NCBI GenBank assembly: GCA_014444615.1
Contig: PVXE01000003.1
Span: forward strand, 19,793 to 83,792
Source: Tagaea sp. CACIAM 22H2
GTDB taxonomy: Bacteria; Pseudomonadota; Alphaproteobacteria; CACIAM-22H2
Length of the DNA: 64,000 nt
Direction: 5' to 3'
Below are positions 1 through 8,442 of this stretch, piece after piece; the first letter of the stretch is position 1, and each line of letters begins with the position of its first letter. A program made the translations under genes and the position numbers. Below the pieces are notes generated by a model. That model did no database searches and had not been told where the DNA came from. It saw only the letters and a list, made by a program, of their open reading frames with translations.

Positions 1-654
1 GAGGCCCAAGCCCCGCGTATTGTGGAAATGGGCCGCGTCGAGTTTCGGCCCGGCGATCTTGCGCGCCTCGACGAACATCTCGCGGACTTGCTTGGGGTTG
101 GCGTAGCCGACCGTATCGGCGATCGAGATCGTGTCCGCGCCCGTCGCGGCGATGCGTTCGACCAAGCGCAGCACGTCCGCTTGCGGCACTTCGCCTTGCA
201 GCGTGCAGCCGAAAGCGGTCGAAATGCCGCCATTCACTTCCATCTTGCGGCCCGCGGGCAACGAATCGCGCAAGGCGACGATGCGCTTCAGCTCGTCGAC
301 CTGTTCGTCGACGGTCTTGCGGACATTCGATTTGGAATGCGCTTCGCTGGCCGAAATCGGCAGCGAGATTTTATGCACGCCCGTCTCGGCGGCGCGTTCC
401 GCACCCTTCAAATTGGGCACCAGCGCCACGACCTGGATATTCGGGATCGTCATCGCGAATGTCGCGATCTCGGCCGCGTCGGCGAATTGCGGGATCAGCT
501 TCGGGTTGACGAAGGAACACACTTCGATCTCGCGCAAACCGGCGGCGGCCAACGCCGCGATCCAACGCTTCTTGGCGTCGGTCGGCATGAAGATCTTGGT
601 GTTCTGCAATCCGTCGCGCGGACCCACCTCGCTGATGGTGATGTTCTTCGTCAT
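1..654 (-). CDS. Hydroxymethylglutaryl-CoA lyase family protein (3' end cut by window)
   Basis: The first 218 residues are visible, against roughly 300 for the family; the C-terminus lies beyond the window start. The N-terminus reads ITISEVGPRDGLQN, the HMGL-like TIM-barrel signature carrying the catalytic Arg-Asp. It is followed by a CSFVNPKLIPQFAD segment, NGGISTAFGC, and a metal-binding HFHNTRG near the cut. The family cleaves HMG-CoA or similar 3-hydroxy-3-methylacyl-CoAs to acetyl-CoA and a ketone product, in leucine or branched-chain acid catabolism. The ATG at 652-654 is the first start before the GPRDGLQ motif. An IclR-type regulator lies 52 bp upstream on the same strand, so the two may be co-transcribed. 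Exact substrate is inferred only at family level. Confidence 0.85.
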   Translation of the reverse strand, partial: MTKNITISEVGPRDGLQNTKIFMPTDAKKRWIAALAAAGLREIEVCSFVNPKLIPQFADAAEIATFAMTIPNIQVVALVPNLKGAERAAETGVHKISLPISASEAHSKSNVRKTVDEQVDELKRIVALRDSLPAGRKMEVNGGISTAFGCTLQGEVPQADVLRLVERIAATGADTISIADTVGYANPKQVREMFVEARKIAGPKLDAAHFHNTRGLGL

Positions 655-706
655 GACGTTTCCCCGATATTTTTTTATTCGGTCAGGCGCGCTTGCGACG
701 GCGCCG

Positions 707-1462
707 TCAACTCGGCGCCGTCCCGCCCAGCTGGCGCGAAAGCTCCGCGCCCGCGCGCTTCAGCGTGGCGGCCAGCATATCGATCGCATGGGCGGCGAAA
801 CGCTGCGTGGGGCCGGACAGCCCGATCGCGGCGACGACGCGCCCGTCGGCGCCGTAGACCGGCACGGCGATCGCCGCACTTTCCGGCGTCACTTCGCCGA
901 GCGACGTGATGTAGCCGTCGGCGCGCAGCTTGTCGTAATCGGGGCCTTGGCCTTCGGCGGCGAGCAGCGCCTTGCCGGTGGCGCCTTTGCCGAGCGGGCG
1001 GCGGTCGCCTTCGCGCACGATCGAGCGCACGACATGGTTCGATTCGACGCGATGCAGGCAAACGCGCACGTCCTTCTCGCGCACATAGAGCGACGCGGTC
1101 TCGCCGGTCTCCTCGGCCAGGTTGCGCAGGACGGGCAAAGCCACGTCGCCGAGCTTGAACGCGGCTTGATAAAGATGACCCGCCTTCAACGCCGCCGGCC
1201 CGATGCGGAACGCGCCGTCGGAATCGCGGGTCAGGAACCCGGCGCGGTCGAGCGACACGGACAGGCGCAGAATGGTGCTCTTGTAGAGGCCGGTGCGCTT
1301 GGCAAGTTCCGCCAGCGTCAGGCGCGGGTTGCGCTCGTCGAACGCGGCAACGATGGCGAGTGCGCGGCCGACGGCGGCGACGCCTTCTTTGTCGCGGTTG
1401 GGTTTGGGGGCGATGGCGGCAGCAGGGGGCGGTACGTCGATATAGGACATCGGAACGATCAT
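707..1462 (-). CDS. IclR-family transcriptional regulator
   Basis: The protein has 251 residues, normal for the IclR family. After a Pro-rich tail of about 25 residues comes an N-terminal winged helix (about residues 28-90), with LTLAELAKRTGLYKSTILR as the recognition region. A GAF-like effector domain follows, with KGATGKALLAA and the AIAVPVYGADGRVVAAIGLSGP segment typical of the family. IclR proteins usually control adjacent catabolic operons in response to small organic acids. The HMGL-like gene immediately downstream is the obvious candidate target. ATG at 1462 is preceded by AGGT, favouring it over the ATG four codons later. A 15-bp palindrome lies 10 bp upstream and could be an autoregulatory operator. 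Confidence 0.9.
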   Translation of the reverse strand: MIVPMSYIDVPPPAAAIAPKPNRDKEGVAAVGRALAIVAAFDERNPRLTLAELAKRTGLYKSTILRLSVSLDRAGFLTRDSDGAFRIGPAALKAGHLYQAAFKLGDVALPVLRNLAEETGETASLYVREKDVRVCLHRVESNHVVRSIVREGDRRPLGKGATGKALLAAEGQGPDYDKLRADGYITSLGEVTPESAAIAVPVYGADGRVVAAIGLSGPTQRFAAHAIDMLAATLKRAGAELSRQLGGTAPS

Positions 1463-1471
1463 TCTACCTGT

Positions 1472-1486
1472 CAGAACAGCGTTCTG
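1472..1486. promoter_or_regulatory. Possible IclR operator (6-3-6 palindrome)
   Basis: CAGAACAGCGTTCTG is a perfect 6-bp inverted repeat around a 3-bp centre, directly upstream of the IclR-type gene. The 15-bp palindrome format matches known IclR operators. Assignment as an operator is inference from position and symmetry. Confidence 0.4.
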
Positions 1487-1594
1487 TTACGCGGAGGGGT
1501 TATCTCCAGCATCATCCTGTATGCAGTCCCGAGTCAACAACCGCATACCGCGTCCGCGAAGATTTTTTTTGCGCCTGCGAAGGCGGCCACCTCG

Positions 1595-2191
1595 CTACGG
1601 CGCCGTCAAATCCTTGGTCCAAAAGGCCATCGGCTTTGCGGTCGGCGCCGGATCGCCGAGATCGCGCCATTCGAACGATGCGGTCAGATCGGGGCGCGGC
1701 GTGAACCCGCGCTTGGTCCAGAACGCGTCGAGCGGCACGTAGTCGGCGGGCCTTGCGGGATGATCCGGGGCCCTCACGACGCCGCAGAACGTGGCGAGCT
1801 TGAAGCCGAGTTCGCGCGCGCGCTTCTCGCGTTCGACGAAGAAGCGCACCCCCGCCCCCTGCCCGCGATATTCGGCGAGCAACACGGACTCACCGTAATA
1901 GTAGATATCCGCCGGATCGAATCCCGCTTCGACGAAGGGCTTGCGCAACTCGGCTTCGCTGTCGTTCATCGGCAAGGCGGTGGACGCCCCGACGATCGCG
2001 TCGCCGTCCTTGGCTATCACGATCGTGGCGCGCGGCAGCTTGACGTATTTGGCGAGGTATTTGCGCTCGTAGTCGAGCGAGCCTTCGTAGAGATAGGGCC
2101 AGTCGCGGAACACGGTCACGCGCAAACGTGCCAGATCGGGCACGACGCTTTCGACCGAAGCCCCGGACAGGACTTGGAAGGCGAGGCTCAT
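1595..2191 (-). CDS. GNAT-family N-acetyltransferase
   Basis: The protein has 198 residues. A GNAT fold is suggested by IVIAKDGDAIVGAST (beta2-beta3) followed by an acetyl-CoA loop version, VLLAEYRGQGAGVRFF, which matches the Q/RxxGxG/A signature, and a C-terminal FWTKRGFTPR. The chosen start ATG (2189-2191) overlaps the stop of the upstream NTF2-like gene as ATGA. A longer reading would add six residues inside that gene. It is the last gene of a tightly coupled set rfbF, NTF2-like, GNAT. Small-molecule or sugar acetylation would fit beside rfbF, but the substrate cannot be read from sequence. Confidence 0.75.
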   Translation of the reverse strand: MSLAFQVLSGASVESVVPDLARLRVTVFRDWPYLYEGSLDYERKYLAKYVKLPRATIVIAKDGDAIVGASTALPMNDSEAELRKPFVEAGFDPADIYYYGESVLLAEYRGQGAGVRFFVEREKRARELGFKLATFCGVVRAPDHPARPADYVPLDAFWTKRGFTPRPDLTASFEWRDLGDPAPTAKPMAFWTKDLTAP

Positions 2192-2613
2192 TTGACCTGC
2201 GCCAGCCAATCCTTGAGATTGTAGTGGTTCGACACGCGCGCGATTTTGCCGCCCTTCACGTCGAAGAAAGCGCCCACGCGCAGCGTGTAACGCTGGCCCT
2301 TGGCCGGCGGAAAATTGCCGTCGGTCGCGAGATACTCGCCGTCGAGCTCGAATTCCGCGGCGGCGCGCGCACCGCCGGCGGCGACCATGACGACTAGCTC
2401 GCGCACGTTTTCGCGATAGCGCGCATCCATATGCGCCAGGAACGCCTTGAATGCGTCGCGCCCGATTTCGCGCCCGCCCTGGCTGATATCGTGGGCGACG
2501 TCGTCGGTCAGCAGCGCCAGCATGCCGCTCCAGTCGCGGGCGTTGAAGGCGGCGTAATAATCGCGGATCAGTTTCTCGGTCGTTTGTTCGCCCATCGTAT
2601 TTTCAATCGTCAT
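2188..2613 (-). CDS. SnoaL/NTF2-like fold protein
   Basis: This 141-residue protein has the NTF2-like pattern: LIRDYYAAFNARDWSGMLALLTDDVAHDI near the N-terminus, then a GRDAFKAFLAHM helix, and a closing sheet ending in RVSNHYNLKDWL. Members are small alpha+beta barrels acting as isomerases, hydrolases or ligand-binding proteins. The ATG at 2611-2613 overlaps the rfbF stop (ATGA), and its own stop overlaps the GNAT start, so the three genes are translationally coupled. A role in handling a nucleotide sugar is inference from context only. Confidence 0.75.
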   Translation of the reverse strand: MTIENTMGEQTTEKLIRDYYAAFNARDWSGMLALLTDDVAHDISQGGREIGRDAFKAFLAHMDARYRENVRELVVMVAAGGARAAAEFELDGEYLATDGNFPPAKGQRYTLRVGAFFDVKGGKIARVSNHYNLKDWLAQVK

Positions 2614-3395
2614 GCCCACGGCGCCTTCCCGGATGCCCACATTTCGTTGAGAAGAGTCATGTCGCGATACGTGTCCATGCATTGCCAGAACCCGCCATGG
2701 CGATGCACGGCAAGCTGATTGCCGGCCGCGAGCTTCGGCAAGACATCGACTTCCAAGCTGCGCGCGCCGTCTTCCGGCGATATGGAATCGAGCGCCGATT
2801 TGCGCAAGACCAAAAACCCGCCATTGATCCAGCCTTCGGCGATTTGCGGCTTTTCGCGGAAAGTGCGCACCTCGTGGCCTTCGATATCGATCTCGCCGAA
2901 CCTGGATGGCGGGTGCACGGCCGTGACGGTGCCGAGCTTGCCGCTGCGTTGATGCGTGTCGAGCAAGGCCGCGATGTCGATATCGGCGACACCGTCGCCA
3001 TAGGTCGCGAAGAACGTGTCGCCGCGCACGTGTTTCAACGCCCGCGCGATCCGGCTGCCGGTCAGCGCGTCGGCCCCCGTCTCGACCAGCGTGACGGTGA
3101 AATCGAGCGGGGCCACGTCGCCCAGCACGCGCACGGCGCTGGTGGAAAGGTCGATCTCGAGATCGGCGTTGTGCAGCCGGTAATTCACGAAGTAATCGCG
3201 GATCACGTTGCCCTTGTAGCCCAGACACACGATGAACCGCTTCACCCCGAAGCGGCGATAGATCCGCATGATGTGCACAAGGATCGGCAACCCGCCGACT
3301 TCGATCATCGGCTTGGGGCGGATATCGGTTTCCTCGCGCAGCCGCGTGCCCATCCCGCCCGCGAGGATGACGGCTTCCATATCGGCGATGGCCAT
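2610..3395 (-). CDS. rfbF: Glucose-1-phosphate cytidylyltransferase
   Basis: The protein has 261 residues, close to the usual 257. The nucleotidyltransferase signature LAGGMGTRLREETDIRPKPM is at about residues 11-30, followed by FGVKRFIVCLGYKGN, FATYGDGVADID (metal-binding Asp region), WINGGFLVL and WQCMDTYRD, all typical of RfbF. It makes CDP-glucose from CTP and glucose-1-phosphate, the entry to CDP-linked 3,6-dideoxyhexoses. The CDP-glucose 4,6-dehydratase (RfbG) that normally follows is not seen in the window. It is transcribed divergently from the aminotransferase at 3492. An alternative start is the ATG five codons in. Confidence 0.92.
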   Translation of the reverse strand: MAIADMEAVILAGGMGTRLREETDIRPKPMIEVGGLPILVHIMRIYRRFGVKRFIVCLGYKGNVIRDYFVNYRLHNADLEIDLSTSAVRVLGDVAPLDFTVTLVETGADALTGSRIARALKHVRGDTFFATYGDGVADIDIAALLDTHQRSGKLGTVTAVHPPSRFGEIDIEGHEVRTFREKPQIAEGWINGGFLVLRKSALDSISPEDGARSLEVDVLPKLAAGNQLAVHRHGGFWQCMDTYRDMTLLNEMWASGKAPWA

Positions 3396-3491
3396 TTTTC
3401 GCGTCTCCCGAATCGAACCGTCGAGATTCTAGCCTCTGTTGACTTCCGCGCCCATCCTGCCGACAAGAAGCGGTCATTTCCGGAGTGCGCC

Positions 3492-4619
3492 ATGCAGTTC
3501 TACCGTCACGGCCTGTCCTCGGCCGACGCCAAGGGGATCGCGGAGGTTCTCGATACGCCGTTCCTGACCTCGGGCGCGGTGGGCAAGAAGGTCGAAGCGC
3601 AGCTTTGCGAGTTCTTCGGCCAGACCCATGCGCTGCTGGTCAATTCCTGGACCAACGGGGCGCTCGCCGCCATCCTTGCCATGGATATCGGCCCGGGCGA
3701 CGAGGTGATCGTCCCCGCCCAGACCTTCATCGCAACGGCGAATATGGTCGAGCTGGTCGGCGCCAAGCCCATCTTCGTCGACGTCGATCCCGAAACGCTG
3801 CTGATGACGCCCGAGCTGACCGCGAAGGCCGTCACCAAGAACACCAAGCTGGTCATTCCCGTCCATATGTACGGGCAGATGTGCGACATGAAGGGCTTGC
3901 GCGCAGCACTGCCCAAATCGGTGCGCATCCTCGAAGATTGCGCGCATTGCTTCGAGGGCACGCGCGACGGCGAGCCGCCGGGCAAGCATTCCGATCTCGC
4001 GATCTTCTCGTTCTATGCGACCAAGAACGTCACCTGCGGCGAGGGCGGGGCGATCGTCACCAGCGATGCCGATCTGTTCGGCAAATTGCAGCAGACGCGC
4101 CTGCACGGGATGAGCGCCATCGCCGCCGATCGTTTCAAATCGGGCCAGTACCGGCATTGGGACATGGCGCGCCTGGGCGTGAAGGCGAACCTGCCCGACC
4201 TGCTCGCAGCGCTGCTGCCCAACCAGATCGCGACGATCCGCGAACGCCTGCCTGCGCGCACGGCGTTGTCGGATCGCTACCGCGACGCTTTCGCCAATCT
4301 GCCCATTCGTCTGGCCAAGCTCGACAAGGGCAGCGTGTCGGCCGAGCATTTGTTCCCGATCCATGTGAAGCCCGCGCAACGCGACGCGGCGATCGCGGCG
4401 TTGAACGAGGCGGGCGTGCCGGTGACGGTGAATTATCGCTCGGTCCCGACGCTCACTTACTATCGCGAGAAATACGGCTTCACGCCCGCGTCCTTCCCCG
4501 TGTCCTACGAATGGGGCGAAGGCGAAATCACGCTGCCGCTGTGGCCGGGCATGCCCGATGCCGATATCGAGCAGGTGATCGCGACGGTAAAGGACAAGGT
4601 CGTCCCGCTGGTGCGCTAA
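3492..4619 (+). CDS. DegT/DnrJ/EryC1-type PLP aminotransferase
   Basis: The protein has 375 residues and a complete DegT fold. The PLP-phosphate region is NSWTNGALAAILA, EDCAHCFEG carries the PLP-ring Asp (D149), and SFYATKNVTCGEGG carries the internal-aldimine lysine (K178). Such enzymes transaminate keto sugars on nucleotide diphosphates. Because Lys is present this should be a true aminotransferase, unlike the ColD-like protein at 15472. ATG at 3492 was chosen because it begins the family N-terminus; the much longer upstream reading is antisense to rfbF. Its stop overlaps by 4 bp with the stop of the convergent aldo/keto reductase. Confidence 0.88.
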   Translation: MQFYRHGLSSADAKGIAEVLDTPFLTSGAVGKKVEAQLCEFFGQTHALLVNSWTNGALAAILAMDIGPGDEVIVPAQTFIATANMVELVGAKPIFVDVDPETLLMTPELTAKAVTKNTKLVIPVHMYGQMCDMKGLRAALPKSVRILEDCAHCFEGTRDGEPPGKHSDLAIFSFYATKNVTCGEGGAIVTSDADLFGKLQQTRLHGMSAIAADRFKSGQYRHWDMARLGVKANLPDLLAALLPNQIATIRERLPARTALSDRYRDAFANLPIRLAKLDKGSVSAEHLFPIHVKPAQRDAAIAALNEAGVPVTVNYRSVPTLTYYREKYGFTPASFPVSYEWGEGEITLPLWPGMPDADIEQVIATVKDKVVPLVR

Positions 4620-5584
4620 GCGAACGCGGACGCCTTGTAGTCGCGCGCGATCCGGTCGAGATCGGCGGCGGTGAGCGCGCCCGCTTCGCCGGCGGCGACG
4701 TTGAGGTCCGCTTCCTCGGGCCGCAACATGCCGGGGATCGTCGTGGCCACCTCGGGGCGGGACAGGCAAAAGCGCAACGCGATCTGCGCGAGGCTTTGTT
4801 TTTCGCGCGCGGCGATGTCGCCGATGAATTCGCGCGCCGCCTTGGCCCACAGCGCCAAGCGTTCCTTGGGCCATTGGCGGCGGTGATCGCCTTCGGGGAA
4901 CACCGCGTCGGCCGACAAACTGCCGCTGAGGAAGCCGAAAGCCAGCGGCGTGCGCGCGATGACGCTCGCCCCGACTTTCGCCGCCGCGTCGAACAATCCG
5001 CAATCCGCCGCGCGGTGGTCGATGACGTTGTAATTCGCCTGCACCACCGGGGCGGCGAATTCCTCGATCCCCGCCTTGGCTTCGGCGGGCGATTTCATCG
5101 ACAGACCCCAGGCGCGAATCGTGCCGGCACGGCGCAAATCCTCCAGCGCGCCCAGGATCTCCGGCCGTTCGCGCAGCAATTCCGGTGTGGCGTTATGGAG
5201 CTGCAACAGGTCGATCGCCGGCCGGCGCAGGCGCTTCAACGAAGCCGCCGCCGATTCTTTGATCGCTTCGGGCGAGAAATCCACCGGATCGGCGAAGCGG
5301 GTTTGCCCCGCCTTGGTACCGACCACGATGCGGTCGGCATCGGCTTTCGGCATTTCCGCCAGGGTTTCGCCGATCAATTCTTCCGAATGCCCGTCGCCAT
5401 AGGCGGGTGCCGTGTCGACGAAATCGATCCCGCGTTCGAAGGCCCGGCGCAAGGCGGCCTTGGACACCGCGTCGTCGGTTTTGCCGTAGGACGCGCCGGG
5501 CACGAAGCCGCCGATCCCCCAGGCGCCGAAGCCGATAGGGGAGACGGACAGGCCGGTACGGCCAAGGGCGCGTTTTTGCATCAT
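4616..5584 (-). CDS. Aldo/keto reductase
   Basis: The protein has 322 residues. It begins with MQKRALGRTGLSVSPIGFGAWGIGG, then DFVDTAPAYGDGHSEELIG with the AKR catalytic Asp and Tyr, VGTKAG with the Lys, and DLLQLHN with the His of the tetrad. The C-terminal IPGMLRPEEADLN resembles the NADPH-binding end. It is probably a cytosolic NADPH-dependent reductase of small aldehydes or keto sugars. Start is at one of two adjacent ATGs (5584 or 5581). It is convergent with the DegT gene. A link to sugar biosynthesis is only positional. Confidence 0.88.
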   Translation of the reverse strand: MMQKRALGRTGLSVSPIGFGAWGIGGFVPGASYGKTDDAVSKAALRRAFERGIDFVDTAPAYGDGHSEELIGETLAEMPKADADRIVVGTKAGQTRFADPVDFSPEAIKESAAASLKRLRRPAIDLLQLHNATPELLRERPEILGALEDLRRAGTIRAWGLSMKSPAEAKAGIEEFAAPVVQANYNVIDHRAADCGLFDAAAKVGASVIARTPLAFGFLSGSLSADAVFPEGDHRRQWPKERLALWAKAAREFIGDIAAREKQSLAQIALRFCLSRPEVATTIPGMLRPEEADLNVAAGEAGALTAADLDRIARDYKASAFA

Positions 5585-5673
5585 GGCGCCGACCCTAAAA
5601 CGCCCGCCCGGAAAGGCCAAGTGCCGCAATTCCCTTGGCAAATCGGACGGGCTTGTTTACGCAAGAGCCCCAA

Positions 5674-7569
5674 ATGGCCAAGGGTCCCGGCACTTTCCTG
5701 TCGCGGTTCGACCGCGTGCGCTTGTCGATGGCGATCGATATCGGCCTGGCGGCCGTGGCGTTCGTCGCGGCGCTGTATCTGCGCCTGGGCGACGATCTTT
5801 GGGATTATCCCGGCGAATTCATCTGGGGCGGGGCGGCGGTCTTCGCGCTCGCCGCCGGAATCGCCTTCAGCCTGACCGGCTTGCCGCGCGGCGTGTGGCG
5901 CTACGCGGGCGTCGAAGACCTTCTGCTCGCCGCACGCGCGGTCACGCTGGCCGTGCTGCTGTTCCTGCCCGCGATGTTCCTGTGGCAGCGTTTGGGCGCA
6001 ATGCCGCGCTCGGCGCTGTTCATCGTGTGGACGGTGCTGTTCGCCTTCATCGCAGGATCGCGCTTGCTCTATCGCGCCTTGCGCGAAGGGAATTTGAACC
6101 TCGTCGCCGGCGCGCCGCGCGACGATCAAGTGCCCGTGCTGATCGTCGGCGCCAATGATGGCGCCGAGTTGTTCATCCAAGCCAATCGCCGCCGCCGCCG
6201 CGCGCCGTATTTCGTGCTCGGTATCGTTGACGAAGGCAACACGCGCACCGGACGGCGCATTGGCGGCGTGGAAATTCTGGGCTCGCTCGACCGCCTGCCG
6301 GAAATCGTGCAGGCGATGAAGGCGAAGGGGCGCGGGCCGCAGCGTTTGGTCATCGCCGCCCGGCATATCGAAGGCCAAGCGCTGGAAGCCTTGGTCGATA
6401 CGGCCGACAGCCTGGGCATGAATGCCGTGCGCTTGCCGCGCATCAACGACCTGTCGGGCGACGCGGACGCGACCGCCACGGCGCCCATCGCGATCGAAGA
6501 TCTACTCGGCCGCCCGCAACGCGTGCTCGACCGCCCGGCGATGGATGGTCTTATTCGCGGCAAGCGCGTGCTGGTGACCGGGGCCGGCGGCTCGATCGGC
6601 GCGGAACTCGTGCGCCAGATCGCGCAGCGCGGCCCCGCCAAGCTCGCGCTGATCGAGAACGCCGAACACGCGCTCTACACGATCGACCGCGAGCTCGCCG
6701 AAACTTGGCCCGAGGTGAAGCGCGTGGGCATCATGGCCGATGTCCGCGACCCGCAGCGCCTGGCGAGCGTGTTCGCCGCCGAGAAGCCGGAGATCGTGTT
6801 CCACGCGGCGGCGCTGAAACACGTGCCGATCCTGGAGGACAATCCGTCCGAAGGCGCGCTCACCAACGCCATCGGCACGCGCAATGTCGCCGACGCCGCG
6901 ATCGCTTCGGGCACGCGCGCGGTCGTGATGATTTCGACCGACAAGGCGGTGAACCCGTCGAATATTCTGGGCGCCACCAAGCGCTTGGCCGAGAAGCTGT
7001 GCCAGGCGCTGGATGCGGCCCAAAGCCCGACGCAATTCGTGACCGTGCGCTTCGGCAACGTCCTGGGCTCATCCGGTTCGGTCGTGCCGCTGTTCCAGCG
7101 CCAACTCGCCGCCGGCGGGCCGCTGACCGTCACGCATCCTGATGTGCGCCGCTATTTTATGACCATTCGCGAAGCCTGCGAGCTCGTCTTGCAGGCGAGC
7201 GTGCTGGCCACATCCGCGAACGGCCCGTCGGTCGGTGCGATCATGGTGCTGGAAATGGGTTCGCCCGTGCGTATCCAAGACCTCGCGCGAAGGATGATCC
7301 GCTTGGCCGGCAAGCACCCCGACCGCGACGTGAAGATCGCGTTCACCGGCTTGCGCCCCGGCGAAAAGCTGGACGAGGAATTGTTCCACGGTCACGAAGC
7401 GCCCTCGCCCACCGCCACGCCGGGGATCATGCTCGCACTGGCCGAGGCCGACGCGTTGGATGCCTTGCGCATCGCCTTGGCCGAGCTGGAAATCGTGGCC
7501 CGCAACGGCGATCACGAAGCCGTACGCGCGCTACTGAAAAAGCTCGTGCCCGAATTCAAAGAAGTTTGA
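5674..7569 (+). CDS. Membrane-bound nucleotide-sugar 4,6-dehydratase (CapD/FlaA1/WbpM type)
   Basis: The protein has 631 residues. The N-terminal 130 residues hold about four transmembrane helices, followed by a CoA-binding-like Rossmann segment (VLIVGANDGAELFIQ), as in WbpM and PglF. The catalytic SDR domain starts near residue 295 with VTGAGGSIGAELVRQ and has STDKAVNPSNILGATKR, the signature of UDP-GlcNAc 4,6-dehydratases, and VRFGNVLGSSGSVVPLF. The product would be a UDP-4-keto-6-deoxy sugar for polysaccharide synthesis. ATG 5674 was preferred over an in-frame TTG 13 codons upstream. Its 3' end overlaps convergent rmlD by 14 bp. Confidence 0.92.
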   Translation: MAKGPGTFLSRFDRVRLSMAIDIGLAAVAFVAALYLRLGDDLWDYPGEFIWGGAAVFALAAGIAFSLTGLPRGVWRYAGVEDLLLAARAVTLAVLLFLPAMFLWQRLGAMPRSALFIVWTVLFAFIAGSRLLYRALREGNLNLVAGAPRDDQVPVLIVGANDGAELFIQANRRRRRAPYFVLGIVDEGNTRTGRRIGGVEILGSLDRLPEIVQAMKAKGRGPQRLVIAARHIEGQALEALVDTADSLGMNAVRLPRINDLSGDADATATAPIAIEDLLGRPQRVLDRPAMDGLIRGKRVLVTGAGGSIGAELVRQIAQRGPAKLALIENAEHALYTIDRELAETWPEVKRVGIMADVRDPQRLASVFAAEKPEIVFHAAALKHVPILEDNPSEGALTNAIGTRNVADAAIASGTRAVVMISTDKAVNPSNILGATKRLAEKLCQALDAAQSPTQFVTVRFGNVLGSSGSVVPLFQRQLAAGGPLTVTHPDVRRYFMTIREACELVLQASVLATSANGPSVGAIMVLEMGSPVRIQDLARRMIRLAGKHPDRDVKIAFTGLRPGEKLDEELFHGHEAPSPTATPGIMLALAEADALDALRIALAELEIVARNGDHEAVRALLKKLVPEFKEV

Positions 7570-8440
7570 GCAACGCCGGCACGGCGTCCGCGAGGCCCAC
7601 GCGCCAATCCGGCGGCGCCACTTCGAACACCCGCGAATAACGCGCGCAATCCAACACCGAATTCGCGGGCCGCACGGCCGGCGTGGGATATTCGGCCGTC
7701 GTGATCGTCACGATCGGCGGGCGCTTATGCCCGTGCTTCGCCCCTTCGTCCAAAATCGCATCGGCGAAGGCCGCCCAGGTGACGGCCGGACGGCCTTGGA
7801 AATGAAATACGCCGGTCGCGTCTTTCTGCGCAGGATCGCCAAGCTTGGGCAGGATGCGATAGATCGCATCGGCGATGTCGAGCGCCGGAGTCGGTCCGCC
7901 GCGCTGATCGTCGACGACGCGAAGCTCCGGCTTCGTCGTGGCCAAGCGCAACATGGTGCGCACAAAATTATTGCCCCACGGGGCGAACACCCAGGATGTG
8001 CGCAGGATGGCCACACGCCCGCCCGCTTGCCACGCGGCGATCTCGCCCGCGCGCTTCGTGCGGCCATAGACCGATTGCGGTGCGCAGGGATCGCTTTCCT
8101 TGTAAGGCGCCGTGCCGTTGCCCGCGAAAACGTAGTCGGTCGAGATGTGAAGATAGGGAATACTCGCTTCGGCGGCGAGGCGGGCGTGCAGGCCGGGCGC
8201 TTCGGCGTTGAGCTTATGGGCGGCCGCTTCGTCGCTTTCGGCCTTATCCACCGCCGTATAAGCGGCGGCGTTGACGAGCGCTTGCGCGTCGGTCGTTTCG
8301 ATGGCCGCGCGGATCGCGTTTTCGTCGGTCGCATCGACCGCATCGCGCCCGAAGGCGATGGCGTGGTACCCGGCGTTCTCCGCCCGCGCTTGCAGCGCGC
8401 GGCCGACTTGCCCGTCGCCGCCAAGGACGAGCACGCGCAT
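7556..8440 (-). CDS. rfbD: dTDP-4-dehydrorhamnose reductase
   Basis: The protein has 294 residues. An N-terminal VLVLGGDGQVGRAL Rossmann motif, then STDYVFAG and the catalytic YGRTKRAGE (Tyr-x3-Lys), WVFAPWGNNFVRTM and a C-terminal RPANSVLDCARY are diagnostic for RmlD. It catalyses the last step of dTDP-L-rhamnose synthesis using NAD(P)H. It lies 2 bp downstream of rmlB and is the third gene of the order rmlA-rmlB-rmlD on this strand. Start at 8440 begins exactly at the Rossmann strand; a longer reading would run into rmlB. Confidence 0.95.
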   Translation of the reverse strand: MRVLVLGGDGQVGRALQARAENAGYHAIAFGRDAVDATDENAIRAAIETTDAQALVNAAAYTAVDKAESDEAAAHKLNAEAPGLHARLAAEASIPYLHISTDYVFAGNGTAPYKESDPCAPQSVYGRTKRAGEIAAWQAGGRVAILRTSWVFAPWGNNFVRTMLRLATTKPELRVVDDQRGGPTPALDIADAIYRILPKLGDPAQKDATGVFHFQGRPAVTWAAFADAILDEGAKHGHKRPPIVTITTAEYPTPAVRPANSVLDCARYSRVFEVAPPDWRVGLADAVPALLKLL

Positions 8441-8442
8441 CG

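Noticed and set aside
131..2224. A 697-codon forward frame over the IclR/GNAT region
   Set aside because: It is antisense to HMGL, IclR and GNAT genes, all with clear domain motifs; high GC keeps the opposite frames open.
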